A DNA stretch of 64,000 bases. Origin: Eriocheir sinensis. Its lineage: Eukaryota > Arthropoda > Malacostraca > Decapoda > Varunidae. Of the stretch, positions 12,746 to 27,316 are shown piece by piece. The notes beneath the pieces are model-generated. The model did not search any database, was not told the DNA's origin, and worked only from the letters and a program-made list of their open reading frames with translations. The stretch lies in NCBI RefSeq assembly GCF_024679095.1, contig NC_066516.1, forward strand, positions 454,097-518,096, read 5' to 3'. Position 1 is the first letter of the stretch. Each line of letters opens with the position of its first letter. Position numbers and translations under genes: made by a program.

Positions 12746-15120
12746 AGCAGTGTACTCAGCGTACACCACCGCCATAGGTAGAGTTGTTAGGACCGTAAAG
12801 CAAGAAGGTTCTTACCGGGGGTTGCCGAGTTTGTTTGAAATTTAAAGCGGAAAAGTATCTTGAGATGTTCAGAACCGGAGGACGGCTTGTGAGGACACTT
12901 TTTTTTACAAACATTCACAAGATTGCTGGAGGTTATTCATGATTTTTCATTCTCAGGACTTTTCACGTTTCCAAATTCCAAGTTAGTTCTTCACGAGGGT
13001 TTAAGAAACACGTTAGAAACAGTCCCCTCTGGTGAGTCAGACCGATGCAAGAAAACACAGGAGTTATGACAACCTTGTTGTTTTATGCTTCCTGTCTCAT
13101 TAGAAGAATCCCTAGAATAGCAATGTTCTCATGAAAATGGAATATGTAGGAGTAGGAAAGACAACGTGGCACACCGAACTCGCCCTCATTGACGTCACTC
13201 ACGTCCCTAGCACACTGCTTTTCTTACGCCCACAAAGCACCCCTCAGCACGCCCCAGCACTCCATCCCCACTCCCTAACTCACACCACTCCTCTCCCCAA
13301 CCCCAAACAAGCACTTACATGCCCATTCACTCTTCACCCTCCTCATCACGCCCCCATCGCTCTTATTCCCACTCTCCCAACACTTCCCCGTCACTCTTCC
13401 TATACCTCCAAAATAATAACCCTTACCTCCCCACTTTTCCCTTCCCCACCCTTACCACTTTCCCGACATTCCTAAGCCCACACCCCAAATATGCACCCAT
13501 TCACTCCCATTTCAATACTTTAAATAAGCACCCACTCACTCCCCTGCCCACTCCCCCAACACGTATTCCGCCACGCCCTCAACATGCGTCCACACCCTCC
13601 TGCTACCGAGCCCAACAAACGTTCGTGGTCCTTGCCTCGAGGGGCCAGGAAAAGCTGCTATAAATACTTGGTTACGCGAGATTAATCATACAGGAAACCG
13701 TTGATATCACGTGGTCATAACATGTCCAGTCTGGAGTCAGCTTCGGGGGTTCAGGTAGCATAATATACGTTTCCGACTTAGGTATTCTTGCACAAAGTTG
13801 TTGTTTTTGTTTTTTTTGTTTTTTGTTTTTTTTTCAATTGTAATGGTATACTTATCTTTATTTTAAAAGTCTCTTAAACTTCCCAGCAGTGAGGGTGGTT
13901 TTCTTACATTTTTTTTTGTGGTGAGTTTAGTCTATCGTTGTTTGTATTTCCGAACAATGACGGAGGCTTTCCCACAGTGATTTTCGTGGTAAAACCTCAG
14001 AAACTGTTATAATTGTGGCATCTCTGTCGTTGTTTGTTCTCATTCGGTGGTAGTGTCCGTGCGAGACCTTACTTACAGTGTTAACATCCCTACACATCAG
14101 CTCTTGGTGTTTGAGTAATAATTCATTTTATGCACAAAGGTTATGAAAAAATTACCTACCTCCGTGGTGCAAGATTTGTTGGTTGAGCTTTACACCTCAA
14201 GGTGGTGGATGTCTCTGCAGGCGACTGCTTGGTGAGTTTGTGGGAGTGATAACAGTCCGGAGGGGTTGTCTGAGTTAAAACCAATATATTTCTGTATCGG
14301 CTTTGATCAGAGTGGTAGCTGATGCATAGTTCGGGTTGTCTGAGCGATGGCCACTGGGGGGGTGGGGGGTTGTCTGAGTGATGGCTGTTGGGTAGGGGTT
14401 ACTGAATGACAGATCCTTCTTCGTCAATACTCGCGTAAGATCGCGTGTTGGGGAAAACAAAACACCAACAAAGCCAGCACGAATAGTGTCCACCCGCTGC
14501 GCCATCACTGACACCGGACGGGTTAGGAGTGTAAAACATACGGTGACATATTATGTAGTCTGTAAAAGGATGATGTGAGAATGAATAACTCAATCAGAAT
14601 CTCCGAATGTAGCAGAACTTCCTGGGGGAGAATAAATTATGCAGTGACGTGGAGTAGTCGTTAAAAAGAAAAGTCAGTGAGAATGAATATCAAAGTTAGT
14701 AAGAAACTCAGGAGAGAGAGAGAGAGAGAGGGGGGGGGGTAAAGGGATCACATTACTCACTGCTGGATCTCTGTTTCCAAAGCTCAGCATGAAATTTGAA
14801 AGCAAAATCAGTCGCTGAATATTTGTCGCTAAAGTTAATGATAAATATTATATGATGCGGTAACACGAATATTAATAAACGATGCGGCGACATCACAAAT
14901 AAGCGTCAGGATTATGTAAATGATCAAGCCTTTGGAGTTCGGACAGCAGTGGAGGAAAGTTGAAGTTTGGCTTCGACATTCACAGTTGTTATTGGAACCC
15001 GTGGAATGGGAAGTTTAGTTTAGTTGCCGCGCTAAATACGGATAGGATTTGTGAATGGATGATATAGGTTAACTGAATTAAGCTGTTGTTAGCTTGGAAT
15101 GAAATGTTATATTTTCTCTC
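12746..15120. other. About 2.4 kb without recognised genes
   Basis: 13200-13600 is C-rich and loosely repetitive (CACTCC, CCCCAC words). 13800-13835 is T-rich. A short (GA)n followed by a G-run sits at about 14713-14740. No frame has domain-like content. A TGACGTCA octamer lies at 13190-13197. Confidence 0.4.
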
Positions 15121-15461
15121 TTCCATTTATTTATTTCATCCTTTATTTGATGCCTGTCTTTTTATTTATACTTTCTTATTTATTTATTTATTTGTTTGTT
15201 CATTTACATACATTTTTCTTAAGGATGTGAAGCTCATTCGTCATACATCAGTGTGGACGTGAGTTTGTTGGTACATTTGTGTACAAAAATTTAAAGAGTT
15301 ATCTGTTCCACTAGACACAAAGATAATGAGTAGTAGATGGCCCTCATTCCGCGGGCTGGGCGTATCGACTCCACATTTTCGGTATATGACAGCAAATTGG
15401 AGTCTCGGAAAGAAAGAACACTTGGGACTGTGTGCTCGCTGGCTCCCTAAGAGAGCTGAAG

Positions 15462-15860
<399 letters not shown>

Positions 15861-15861
<1 letters not shown>

Positions 15862-16637
15862 GGTCGGTCGGTCAGTCAGTCGGAAACGAAGAAGAGATAA
15901 TGTGTGCTTGCAGACATTTAGAAACAAAGGAAGGATTTATCTGTGAGTGTTGAGACAAATATGAAATGTGCATGGATTAATGGCCAAGAAGTGCCGAGAG
16001 CGAGAATGAAACATTAAAATGATTCACGCCTACGAGCCTGATGCAGTATTGGTAGTGAGGACGAATGCTCAGTTGTAAAGGTGTCTGAGGTGAATTAATA
16101 TCAGTATTTAAGAGAGGAAGATAAACGAATGTTTACCAACAGAGACATAAACAAAGCGAGCAATCATTGTATTTTATAGCCAATCAAAGAGATGAGTTCG
16201 TATCAGCGGCAGAAATAAATAATAAAAAGATTAATATTTATATCTACGAAGGAAAGAACAAGTAGTATTTACCAGCAGATACACGTTAAAATAAATAATA
16301 AAGAGTAATTTTACCATATGAATCAAAATCCCATCAAGGAAAATCTCGATCTCTTAAGTGAGATGAAAGAATTCGATGTGATGGATTAAAATTCAACAAC
16401 AACACGTCGAAAAGGAATAAATCATCGGAAACACGAATATCTACTGGAGCTCACAAAAATACCTGCGGTCCAGCGAAATAGTCTATTCTCACGCGTTGCT
16501 TCAGCCGAAATAGTTTGTGCACCACTCAGTAGATTAGTGCGGGAACGGTAGGGCAGGGCGAGGTGAAGGCTGCAGCTCGCACAGGGGTCTGTCTGTTGAT
16601 GTTCACGGGCCTGCTGATACACTCAAAGGATCATAGG
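15861..16637. other. AT-rich unique sequence
   Basis: I see no gene or element in this stretch. Confidence 0.45.
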
Positions 16638-16750
16638 CGCCAGTAGTAGTAGTAGGAGTAGTAGTTATAATTGTAGTAGTAGTAGTCGTGATAGTAGTAG
16701 TACCATAGTGGTAGTAATAGTACCGTAGTAGTAGTAGTAGTAGTAGTATC
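16638..16750. repeat. Imperfect (AGT)n repeat
   Basis: AGT units with TAA, TTA and CGT interruptions; a pure block lies near 16726-16747. Confidence 0.9.
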
Positions 16751-17521
16751 AAGAGTTACGCCATAAGCACTGGGCTTACCCCTTTCATTCACACTGCTGT
16801 CTTTAACACCACATTCCTTCATTTTCAACACTTGCTCTCCACCGTTTCCCTGCATCCCCTCAAGGCCCTCTCCCCGGGCCAGCCATAGCATCCTCCTCGA
16901 CGACTTTACAGTCCACAACAGCCATGGTGAGGAACAGTCTTCTCGTAGGAGGACGTCGCCACATGTCCGCCATCTTGCCACTAGGGTCAACCAGATCTTA
17001 CTAATGACTTTATAGAGGGAGAGATGCGACACTTCTTCTACCGGAAGTGGCCTGTGATTGGCTGGCGCACATGGACGCAATTGTGTGGACAGGAGGCCTT
17101 GCTACCTTGTTAATAAAGGTGAATGTTAGCAGTTCTTAAGGCATTTCCTGCTCAGTATGGGGTTATGTTCCGCATTGGGCTTGTTATATAACAAAATGTG
17201 GCTTTACACTATAGATTCCTCATGAGCCAGCAAGACGGAAATTAGAGATAAAACTGCAAGAGAAAACTGGGTACTCAACAACAATTCCCGGATATGTATG
17301 ATGTGGATTACGGTTTTTCGCTAAAATACATTGTCTGCCTAAAATTAGATTGGATCATAAGATGTAGGAAGTGACAAAATGTATGGCGTTCGTGAAGATA
17401 ACCTGTGATGTATCAGTAACATCAGTATTATGGTGCAGAGGTTGCATATGTTTGTCTTTTCACACCCTTAGAGGTAGAAAAGATATATGTTTTATATTGT
17501 GCATGAAGCATTTGTAGACAA
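16751..17521. other. Unique sequence
   Basis: It contains one CCGCCATCTTGCC word (near 16970) resembling a YY1 site. No transcription unit can be supported. Confidence 0.4.
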
Positions 17522-17645
17522 GAGACACGCCAGTCCTCTTCGACAGACCGACTTGATGGACTCGGCTGACGTCAGCCGATAGAGTCGGTCTGTCGGCACC
17601 CTTTGGCAAAGTCCCGTGCTCCCCCCTATAAGGAGGAAACAATCT
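17522..17645. repeat. Hairpin-rich dispersed repeat, copy 2
   Basis: Homologous to 7766-7881 and in the same orientation. The outer stem CGACAGACCGACT / AGTCGGTCTGTCG is identical to copy 1. The inner part is here a perfect palindrome, TCGGCTGACGTCAGCCGA (17562-17579). The following CCTTTGGCAAAG block is kept, but the 22-bp palindrome of copy 1 has decayed. It is followed by a short (AAC)n tail (about 17650-17668), which would suit a retroposed sequence. Confidence 0.8.
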
Positions 17646-18357
17646 TTGAACAACAACAACAACAACATTTTTAGAATGAGATATATGGCACTGGTTCTAC
17701 CGGAACCCATAAGTGCTCCGCCAAGTAAATTTGCAGTACAGATTATATTGGTTATGGCCATTTTGTTTTGTAAAATGGTTTATTAGAGACAAATAAATTA
17801 AGGATGTAAAAATATGTGTAGATTGTTAATCTGTCCGCAGAATTTGGAAACAAAATTGTCATTTTGTGATCTGGCAGCTCAAATGCCATACCCATGGTCC
17901 ACATTATAGCGGGTTGTCACATCTCTCCGTCTAAACTCTAAAGAGTCTCTAGTTCTTACCAGTTTGGTCACGCTGGGTCGACAGCCATTTTGGTACGCCC
18001 GTAACACGTGTCCTGGGCTGCCGCCACGCACGTTTGGGCTCCTCAAAGCGGCGTTACGGCCACTCGGTCTTGTCAATGCGGCACACTCCCCCGCGGCCCC
18101 CACTCAGTCATCTCAGTGTAGCGTGAAGTCATGTGTGGTGAGCCATGTTGCTGCTCCACCATTACCAGGAGAGTGCCAAGGTCAGGCGCGATCCACCTCC
18201 CCACCCCCCAAACCACCCCTCCTCCCCATCATCGTCCTCCTCCTCTTTCTCTACACCCAGGCACCTCACTCCCTCTCTCTTTCCGACCCACTTTCTCCTT
18301 CCTCAGTCCCTTCATCTCTCCTCTTCTTAACCCTGACCCGAGAGAGCAGTCTGCCTT

Positions 18358-18360
<3 letters not shown>
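17646..18360. other. Unique sequence, C-rich towards the end
   Basis: A long frame runs through 17964-18863, but its second half is simple repeats (GA, CA, T-run) and its first half has no recognisable domain. I do not call a gene. Confidence 0.45.

Positions 18361-18411
<51 letters not shown>
18361..18411. repeat. (GA)n microsatellite
   Basis: A pure GA run of about 51 bp. Confidence 0.97.
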
Positions 18412-18418
<7 letters not shown>

Positions 18419-18609
18419 GTCTTGTGATGACTCGTCTTTTCCGTTTTCCTACCTGCATTTCTTTCTCGCTGGCGACTCAGCCCGCTTTCCTTCCTTTCCT
18501 CAGTCTCCACATTTTCTCTTTCTTTTCCCTCTCCCCACCCTCCCCTTCACCATGACACCTGCAAGCCATAACACCTGTCACAGAAGGAAGGTTAGGGCTG
18601 CTCGCGCGG

Positions 18610-18610
<1 letters not shown>

Positions 18611-18681
<71 letters not shown>
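18611..18681. repeat. (CA)n microsatellite
   Basis: A pure CA run of about 71 bp. A T-run follows at about 18750-18770. Confidence 0.97.
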
Positions 18682-18683
<2 letters not shown>

Positions 18684-18938
18684 TTCCATCATTTCCCCTT
18701 TTCAAGTCATCTGTTTGAACCGCCATTTTTGAAAGCCTTCCATTCACTTTTTTTTTTTTTTTTTTTTTTTGTGAAAAGCTCCGCGCATTCATATATTATT
18801 CCTTGCCCTTTGAAACGAGATTTTTTCTCGTTGTTATTTTTTCCTTTTATCTTCCTTCCTTGAAATTATATCGTGGCTTGTTCTCTATTGTGTTAATAGC
18901 TTCGTTGTCATTATTTTTATTATTGTTTATTATATATT

Positions 18939-18939
<1 letters not shown>

Positions 18940-19006
<67 letters not shown>

Positions 19007-19150
19007 TATTATGATAATGATTTAATGTTATTACCGCAACAGAAAAACAATAACTACTACTTCTACTGCTGCTGCTGCTGCTGCTGTTGTTACTACAACA
19101 ACAACGACAACTACTACTGCTATTACTACTACTACTACTACTACTACTTT
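18940..19150. repeat. (TTA)n, (CTG)n and (TAC)n trinucleotide cluster
   Basis: TTA at about 18944-19003, CTG at about 19067-19086 and CTA at about 19126-19147, with mixed trinucleotides between. Confidence 0.95.
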
Positions 19151-19796
19151 CTTTAGGATATCATCACCGTTCTCGTTGTGGTTTTCATTGTCATCATGGT
19201 TGCTGCTGCTGCCATCGTTTCGTTTTCCTCAAACAGTGACAGGTGGACCCATCATCGTAAGAGTCTGGAGCATATTACACTCCATCACCTGTATCGTGCT
19301 CTTTCTTCGTGAAGTTTGATTCGGGACGGAAGTAGTGAATGTTTTAAGGGTGGCGATGCTCCTTGTGACTGACTGAAAACGGTTGAGGTTGAGGTTCAGG
19401 GGTCGGTAACACCTAAAGCTAGAAGAGCCATTTCCTAAGTTTCGTAAAAATGTAGTGATATCGGGGACACACCGCAAAAATTTAGTCTTTTAACATAAAT
19501 CTGCCTCGGAATAAGGGATTGCACAAAAACAGAACATACAGGATTTTTGTGTAATCTTCTTTTATGTATAAAATGCATTATTAACAAAGATTAGGGATCC
19601 GCACGTCTCCTAATAAGCCGCAGGATCCAACTGGTACAATTGGTCAACCATCTCTGTTTAACATCGCCTTTGGGATGTTGTGGATGATTTGGCTTGGGAG
19701 TGATGTTGTTAATATGGTAATGTGTTTACATCTCGTAAGTAATGGGATTTTTGAGGGATGAACACGAAAGAGAATGAGTTGTGTGTAGGGAGATAT
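19151..19796. other. Unique sequence
   Basis: No gene or element recognised. Confidence 0.45.
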
Positions 19797-20100
<304 letters not shown>

Positions 20101-20565
20101 AGATACATAATTATTTGTGCCGGTTATAATACTAATAGTTGCTTGGTGGGTATGCTGAAAAAGTACATAAATAGCTACCCTCCAATACCTGTTAAAAATG
20201 ATGGCACACTTAGGATTATATCGATGATTGCCTCCAATATGATGATAGATGTGTGCGTGTAAGTCGCCAAGAAGAGAGCAAGCCAGCAAGACACAGGCCC
20301 TGGCTATTCTCGGCGCAATAGCTGACCCCGCCCTCTGATGTTGTCACTGCAGGATTCCTAGTTATGCAGTTACTGTCTCCTCAGTGCACTGAAGACACAG
20401 CTCTTGCTTATTTGATCGTTGGTGCAGCACTGCCCCCAAACTTGCCTGATTGCTGGTCGCTGCCAGAGCAGTTGCTTCATGGGCGGTAATTTTTCTCCAA
20501 TACGTTCCGTGTGCAGCTTAAGCTTAATGTTTGGAAATTATTTTTATTGTCAATGTTGTTGTTAT
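20101..20565. other. Unique sequence
   Basis: No gene or element recognised. Confidence 0.45.
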
Positions 20566-21484
<919 letters not shown>

Positions 21485-22050
21485 GGCCGGGGATAGGGAT
21501 AGTTGGGTAGTTCAAGGTTGCTGAGTAAACACATGAGACTTACCATGCAGTGCCTTCGGACCCAAGTAGTCTGCCTTTCTCTCTCCACTTCCCTTTCTCC
21601 CTAGCCAGCTCTTGCTACCAAGGTGTTGGGCGGTGTTAATTTACTGCGACAGCGCCAGGGGATGATTAGTTTAAGACTTCTGTGAGGAGTGACCGGAGAG
21701 ATCCATCGTACTCTAGCGCCTTTGCCCTTGAGAAACCTTCCTCCCATCCTCTCCTTCCCTTGTTACCTAGGCATCGCTACCAAGGTGTTTGTATAGTCGG
21801 ATGGGGCAGGGAATGGGTAGACAAAGGCTGCTGTGTGGACTGTGGAGAGTCAGAAGAGAAATCATAGTAGCCTTTGCCATAGAGCCATCCTCCCTCCCTC
21901 TTTCCCTACCCAGGCATCGCTTCCAAGGAGCTGAATGGATAGTTCAAGGCTAATGTGTGGAGAGACAGGAGAGAAATCTTAGTAGCCTTTGCCCTCGAGA
22001 AACCCTCCCTCCCTTCCTCCATCCCCAGTCGTCGCTACCAAGGTGTTGAG
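21485..22050. repeat. Degenerate long-unit tandem repeat (about 115-160 bp)
   Basis: The block GCTACCAAGG (or GCTTCCAAGG) recurs at about 21614, 21776, 21919 and 22034. Each is preceded by a CCTCCCTCC-like pyrimidine stretch, and from the second copy on also by TAGCGCC/TAGCC-TTTGCC. The words TAGTTCAAGG and GAGAGAAATC also recur. Unit length shrinks from 162 to 143 to 115 bp. Confidence 0.75.
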
Positions 22051-22343
22051 TTTATTTACCGTGTGTATTTACTAACCGGCAACTCTGCATGTTGGGATAA
22101 CTCTGAAGTAGTATTTACAAACAGGTGACTGGCCGACTATATTTGGTGTTCACGGCCGGGATAGCCAGGTGAAAATGGCGGGATGTCTGCGGTTATCTGT
22201 TTTGTAATGTTTCTTTTTTTATGAAGTGACTGGTATGGGCTGGGACCGTTGTAATAAGCGGCTAGTAAATTAATCTCTGGCTTGATATTTTGTTGTTGCT
22301 TTTTCGTGTGTATTAACTATTACATACACAAACGTAACACCTG

Positions 22344-22460
<117 letters not shown>

Positions 22461-22745
22461 GCATCACCAACCAAAATTCATCATGCATGTTTCCTTTTTT
22501 CTGTATATTTTTTGCTTTTATTGTGCCTCTCCCGCATTTCTCAATCCTCTTATTCACGGCGTCCTTCTCCCTTGTTCCAGTTTTGTTTGTGATGACGTAG
22601 TGCGGCCGCCGGGCGTGTGTGGCGTGGGCGTGAGCGAGGCAGAGACAGGTGAGTGAGTGGTTATGGAAAGGGAAGCGAGGGGGGGGGGGGGGGGGATTAC
22701 AGAGCTATATTTGGGTACCCCATATTGCATCTCTCTCGGTCTCTG

Positions 22746-22846
<101 letters not shown>

Positions 22847-22949
22847 GTTCGTGGAATGTAACTTGTGTAGTATTATATTTATTTTTCCCTTGTGTTGATG
22901 CATCAGCTGATCTCTGTTTGTAAACATTTGCACATGTTTCGTGTTTACA

Positions 22950-23011
22950 GAGTGACGCGCGTGCTGGCTTCTGTGACGGTAGCTGGAGGCGGCGGTGCTC
23001 CTCGGGGCTTG
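22950..23011 (+). other. Possible small exon bounded by consensus splice sites
   Basis: TTTCGTGTTTACAG before 22950 resembles an acceptor, and GTGAGTACC after 23011 resembles a donor. About 300 bp upstream, GAGACAG is followed by GTGAGTG (22647-22654), another donor-like site. The roughly 62-bp block is GC-rich compared with its surroundings. Splice-like words arise by chance, and no protein similarity is visible, so this is only a candidate. Confidence 0.2.
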
Positions 23012-23045
23012 GTGAGTACCGATACTACTACTGCTGCTGCTGCTT

Positions 23046-23046
<1 letters not shown>

Positions 23047-23103
<57 letters not shown>

Positions 23104-23108
23104 TATTT

Positions 23109-23151
<43 letters not shown>
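23047..23151. repeat. (GT)n-(GA)n compound microsatellite
   Basis: GT at about 23047-23100 and GA at about 23113-23151, separated by a short AT-rich linker. Confidence 0.97.
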
Positions 23152-23156
<5 letters not shown>

Positions 23157-23397
23157 CCATCCCCCATTCCACCCTAGTGAGCCATACTAGCATAACATAA
23201 AAGATCAAATACAAATGACAGTAATGAATAAATAAAATAAAAAATGGTGGGAGGTGGAGCCATGGCAATTAACCCTTATGCGTCCCCGCCAGCTCTTAAT
23301 TACACAAACCTTTTCGCTCATAAACTTGCGGCACCTCCTCAGTCTAACACACACTCGTCTCGCCGTTAATTACCCCTCGTGTCGGCTTGCTCCTCTC

Positions 23398-24133
23398 CTT
23401 TGTAATTGTGTTGCCTAATCAGCGCCTTCCTCTCCCTTCCCTTCCTCCCTCTCTCACTCTTCCGGTCTACCCCTTTCCCTTTCCTTTTCGTCCATCCTTC
23501 CAATCCCCTCCCCTCCAACTCTTTCCTTGTCTTATATTCTCCCCCTTCCCTGCCACTCCACCCCTTACCGCCCATCACTCTCCCTTCCTTGTTTCTTCAC
23601 CCTTCCCTCCCCTTCACCATTTTATTTACACCTTCCTTCCCATCCCTTCCTTCCCTTCCCCGTTCTACCCCTTCCACTGCAAAGTAACTGCATTGCAACA
23701 TGTTGTTATATACAACATCTACCTATCAGTACGTCACACCTTGTCTCTTCTCTATCCTGCTCTCTCTTTCCCATTCCTTCCCTTCCTTCCCTTCCTTATC
23801 TCTTCCCTTCCTGTTGACCATGCACCTTCATCCCTTATCTTCCTTCCCTCCATATTCCTTCACTCCTTCCCCCTATCCCCCTTCCCTCTCCACCCTACCC
23901 ATTCACATTCCTTCCCTTCCTTCCTTATCCCCTTCTTATTCATCCCTCTTGCTCCATCCCGTCCCTTCCCTTCCTTTTTCTATCATTTCCCTCCCCTCCC
24001 TCCCCTTTCCTTCTCTCCCCATATCCCTTTCTCCTCACCCCCTCCATCGCCTTCCTTCATTTTCATCACCTTCCTATATCCCTCTCCACCCCCCTTCCCC
24101 CTTCCTATACCCTTCCCTCCCCTCCTCTCCCCT
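23398..24133. repeat. Polypyrimidine tract (CCTTCC-rich)
   Basis: About 735 bp in which nearly all bases of the + strand are C or T, organised in CCTTCC, CCCTCC and TTCCC words. The open frames on this strand come from the near absence of purines, which removes stop codons. Confidence 0.9.
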
Positions 24134-24218
24134 TGACGTCACTCTTTGCATGCGTATGGCTGAGGTGCGTAATGGCGTGTTGTCAGTCAGGTTCAGTTGC
24201 ATGTTGAGCGGTGTCGTC

Positions 24219-24221
24219 CAG

Positions 24222-24273
<52 letters not shown>
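24219..24273. repeat. (GT)n microsatellite
   Basis: A GT run of about 55 bp. Confidence 0.97.
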
Positions 24274-24275
<2 letters not shown>

Positions 24276-25106
24276 GTTGGTGGTGCCTCTTCTCATGTTG
24301 GCGTTTTGAGATGTCATCGTCGGCGAACATGTGTATCATTATGTATCCCTGTGTCTGGCTTTGTGTTTGTTTGTTGCGGATTACTGAGTTCGTGCTCTTT
24401 TTTTTCTTGATTGTTTTCTTGTTTTTAATTATGTAGTATCATTAATGTCGTTGTCGTCGCCGTTACGTTTATATTTATCAAAACAGTTGTTATCAGCATT
24501 CAGGAGCAGCAACAAAGGTATCAGTAGTAGTAGTAGTAGTGGTTGATGTATAGTAGCGATGATAATAGGAGTTCGGGGGGGTGCCGTGGTGGTGCTGGTG
24601 GCGCAGTAATAGAAATAGTGGTTATTGTTGCTGTTGTTGTTGTTGTTGAGGTTGCTGCGATTTAATGAAGATTTATGAAGCGGCATTAATTTCCGGATAG
24701 GAGTCAAGGCACGGGGTTCTTATTGCAGGGTGGTGTTACATGCGCGGCGGGTACAGTGTGGTGTTGCAGGGGGTGTGCAGGGCTCTGTATAGTGTTGCAG
24801 GCGGCACTACAGGAGATTATTTTTTGTGTTTTCAGGGATATGCAGTAAATAAGTTTCAAAAGGTATCACTGAAAATTGGTGCTGCAGAGATCATGTTCTG
24901 CTGAGAGTTGTGGAGGGGGGGAGGGGGGGGGCGGTTGTGCGGGGTCTCTTGAAGTGTTCCAGGCTGCACTGCATTTTTTTTTTTTTTTTAGTTTGTTACA
25001 GTGATATGCAGCGATTAGGTGTTTCACAATGTATTACTGATAATTGGTGCCGAAAAATTCATGTGCGGCAGAGACCGAGTTGTAAGTTAGTGTTGCCTTG
25101 TCTGAG

Positions 25107-25108
<2 letters not shown>
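24274..25108. other. Unique sequence
   Basis: It includes short AGT and GTT trinucleotide patches at about 24515-24545 and 24625-24650. No gene or element recognised. Confidence 0.4.

Positions 25109-25165
<57 letters not shown>
25109..25165. repeat. (GT)n microsatellite
   Basis: A GT run of about 57 bp ending in CGAGCGCGCG. Confidence 0.97.
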
Positions 25166-25169
<4 letters not shown>

Positions 25170-25381
25170 CGCGCGATTATTTGTTTTGCCTCTCATGCGC
25201 GGCGCGATCGTCTTTCAATGATCTCCGCTGCCCGTCTTGTCGGCCCCTTCTCCACCCATTGCTCAGGGCCGGGTATGTAGGGCTACACGGCTTGATTTAT
25301 GCTGATTATCATTGTTCTCGTGATTTATTATGGGTTCCCTTAGTGCTCCTCATTTCTCAACCCCTGACTCTTCTGCCCCTA

Positions 25382-25563
<182 letters not shown>

Positions 25564-25715
25564 TTTTTCTACCCTCTCGTGCGCTTTTAAGGCCTGTCAT
25601 CCTCCTTTCCATTTTGTCCTCATTCTGTTACACCCCTTTCACAACACACTCAGTTTATCTCCCGTTATTCCATACCTCGTCTATACACGCCGTCTCTTTT
25701 CACCTGGCTCTGCGC

Positions 25716-26190
25716 CTAGGCTCGGCAACCTGCGGCTCTGGAGTCGCATGCGGCTCTTTCAGGACACGTATGTCTCCCATATCTTCATAAATAATTAGTT
25801 ATCCCTTCAAAACGAGGCATTTGTAAAACTATGTCCGACAATATTATTTTACTTCGAAAAGATCTTTAAGTATAAAAGTGGAAGACACTTTCTTAATCCT
25901 TTTGTATATCCATAAATAACGTTTGCAAGTAATGCACATTTTTGTTTAATTGATATTCACATACATGAAATCAAATTGGATAACGAAGTTCATTATATTA
26001 TGATATGAGTAATTATAATATACAGAATGAAATATTAAAATCCCAATATTATGTTTTGTTAATAGTTATTCCCTTGTGTTTGAGATAGATTCCAAATTAT
26101 GTAATAAACATATTTGCATTGCTACTCCGATAGTACTATTCAGTTAAACTAAAAAATGGCGCTTGTAGCATTATGGATTGCAAACCCATG
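25716..26190. mobile_element. Short non-autonomous hAT-like DNA transposon
   Basis: The left end contains GGCTCGGCAACCTGCGGCTC followed by GCATGCGGCTCTTT. The right end, read in reverse, gives CATGGGTTTGCAATCC. Both resemble the GGTCGGCAACC-type ends common in hAT elements of animals. The 475-bp interior is AT-rich and has no transposase. The flanking octamers CTCTGCGC and TCCTACAC agree at four positions and differ only by transitions elsewhere, which could be a decayed 8-bp target duplication. The family assignment rests on recalled hAT end patterns. Confidence 0.6.
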
Positions 26191-26936
26191 TCCTACACAC
26201 TCCCTTACGCCTTCTCATCTTCTTAGTATTTGTTATTTTTTATACTCCATTTTCTTACTCCTTGATCCCTTTCTTACACTTTTCATTTCCCTCTAGACCT
26301 CTTCCATTACTCTTTTTTTCCAAAACGCTCCCTGACACTCTCCTAACATTATTCTACACTTATCTCTACAGTCTATCACCACCTGGCTCACCTCTCATCG
26401 ACCTTTACATGCTCCCAACCCCCAGCCCCCCTTTCTATCTTCTTTCCTTCTTTAGTTCTCCTTAACACCCAAAATTTGTCTTTCCTTTCCCTTTTTCTTA
26501 ACACTCTTATACACCTCGGAATGCCTCACCTCTCCCTTTGCACGCAGTCAACCTCTCTTCTTTCCTTCTCTAGCCCCAACGAATTCCCAGAATTCCTCTT
26601 TAGTTTCCTTTTTCTGAAACACTTACCTTCTCGCCTTTCTTCGCTTGTTGCCTCGCTGTCTTGTTGTTCTCTAATCATCGGCTCTTCCGGGAATCACGAA
26701 GTCGAGTAGCAAGACCCTAAAGACATCCCGAGTTTCTCCTCCCACAAGAATATTGACTCGTGACTGAATCTTTCAAGGAGTTCCATCTCTTGCGCTGTCG
26801 TGGCGGGCTTAAAATAGGACTTCACTGTGATTTTTATTTTATTTTTCTGCGATTCCAATTTTGTGGGTCTCAAGGAAGAAGAGGGAGGGTAATTAGTGCC
26901 ATATTTTTCTTCCTCGTGTGTTACTTGAGAAAGTTT
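26191..26936. other. C/T-rich sequence, no gene
   Basis: Mostly pyrimidine-biased sequence with short frames of low information content. Confidence 0.45.
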
Positions 26937-27077
26937 GTGAAGGAGGAGGAGGAGGAGGCGGAGGAGGAGGAGAAGAAGGAGGAGAAGAAAGAGGAGGAAG
27001 AGGAGGAGGAGAAGAAGAAGAAGAAGAAGAAGAAGAAGAAGAAGAAGAAGAAGAAGAAGAAGAAGAAGAAGAAGAAG
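26937..27077. repeat. (GAG)n-(GAA)n polypurine trinucleotide repeat
   Basis: GAG/GAA mixture followed by nearly pure GAA to about 27075. A polypurine tract of this kind can form triplex DNA. Confidence 0.96.
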
Positions 27078-27242
27078 AGGAGGAAACCCGCTCTTTCCTA
27101 TCCCCCTCCCCATCTCCACTTTGCTGCAGTATAATTTTTGAGAAACTTTTCTTCCACAGAAATTTTATGCGTTTTTTTTTTTTTTAATAGTTATGGAGAT
27201 GTGCATATAAACACTCCACGACCCTCTCCTTTCACTTCTCAT

Positions 27243-27316
27243 CCTTCCTCCTCATCTTCCTCCTCTTTCTCCTCCTCCTCCTCCTCCTCCTCCTCCTCCT
27301 CCTCCTCCTCCTCCTC
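27243..27316. repeat. (TCC)n microsatellite at the 5' edge of the CR1-like element
   Basis: A TCC run, imperfect at first and pure at about 27270-27314. The same motif and orientation resume at 32617, immediately after the element's 3' end. Confidence 0.95.

Noticed and set aside
17964..18863. 299-codon frame on the + strand
   Set aside because: The second half is GA, CA and T-run microsatellite, and the first half has no recognisable domain or splice context.
23387..24275. Pyrimidine-strand frames up to 249 codons
   Set aside because: The near absence of purines removes stop codons; composition is Pro/Ser/Leu/Phe only, with no motif.
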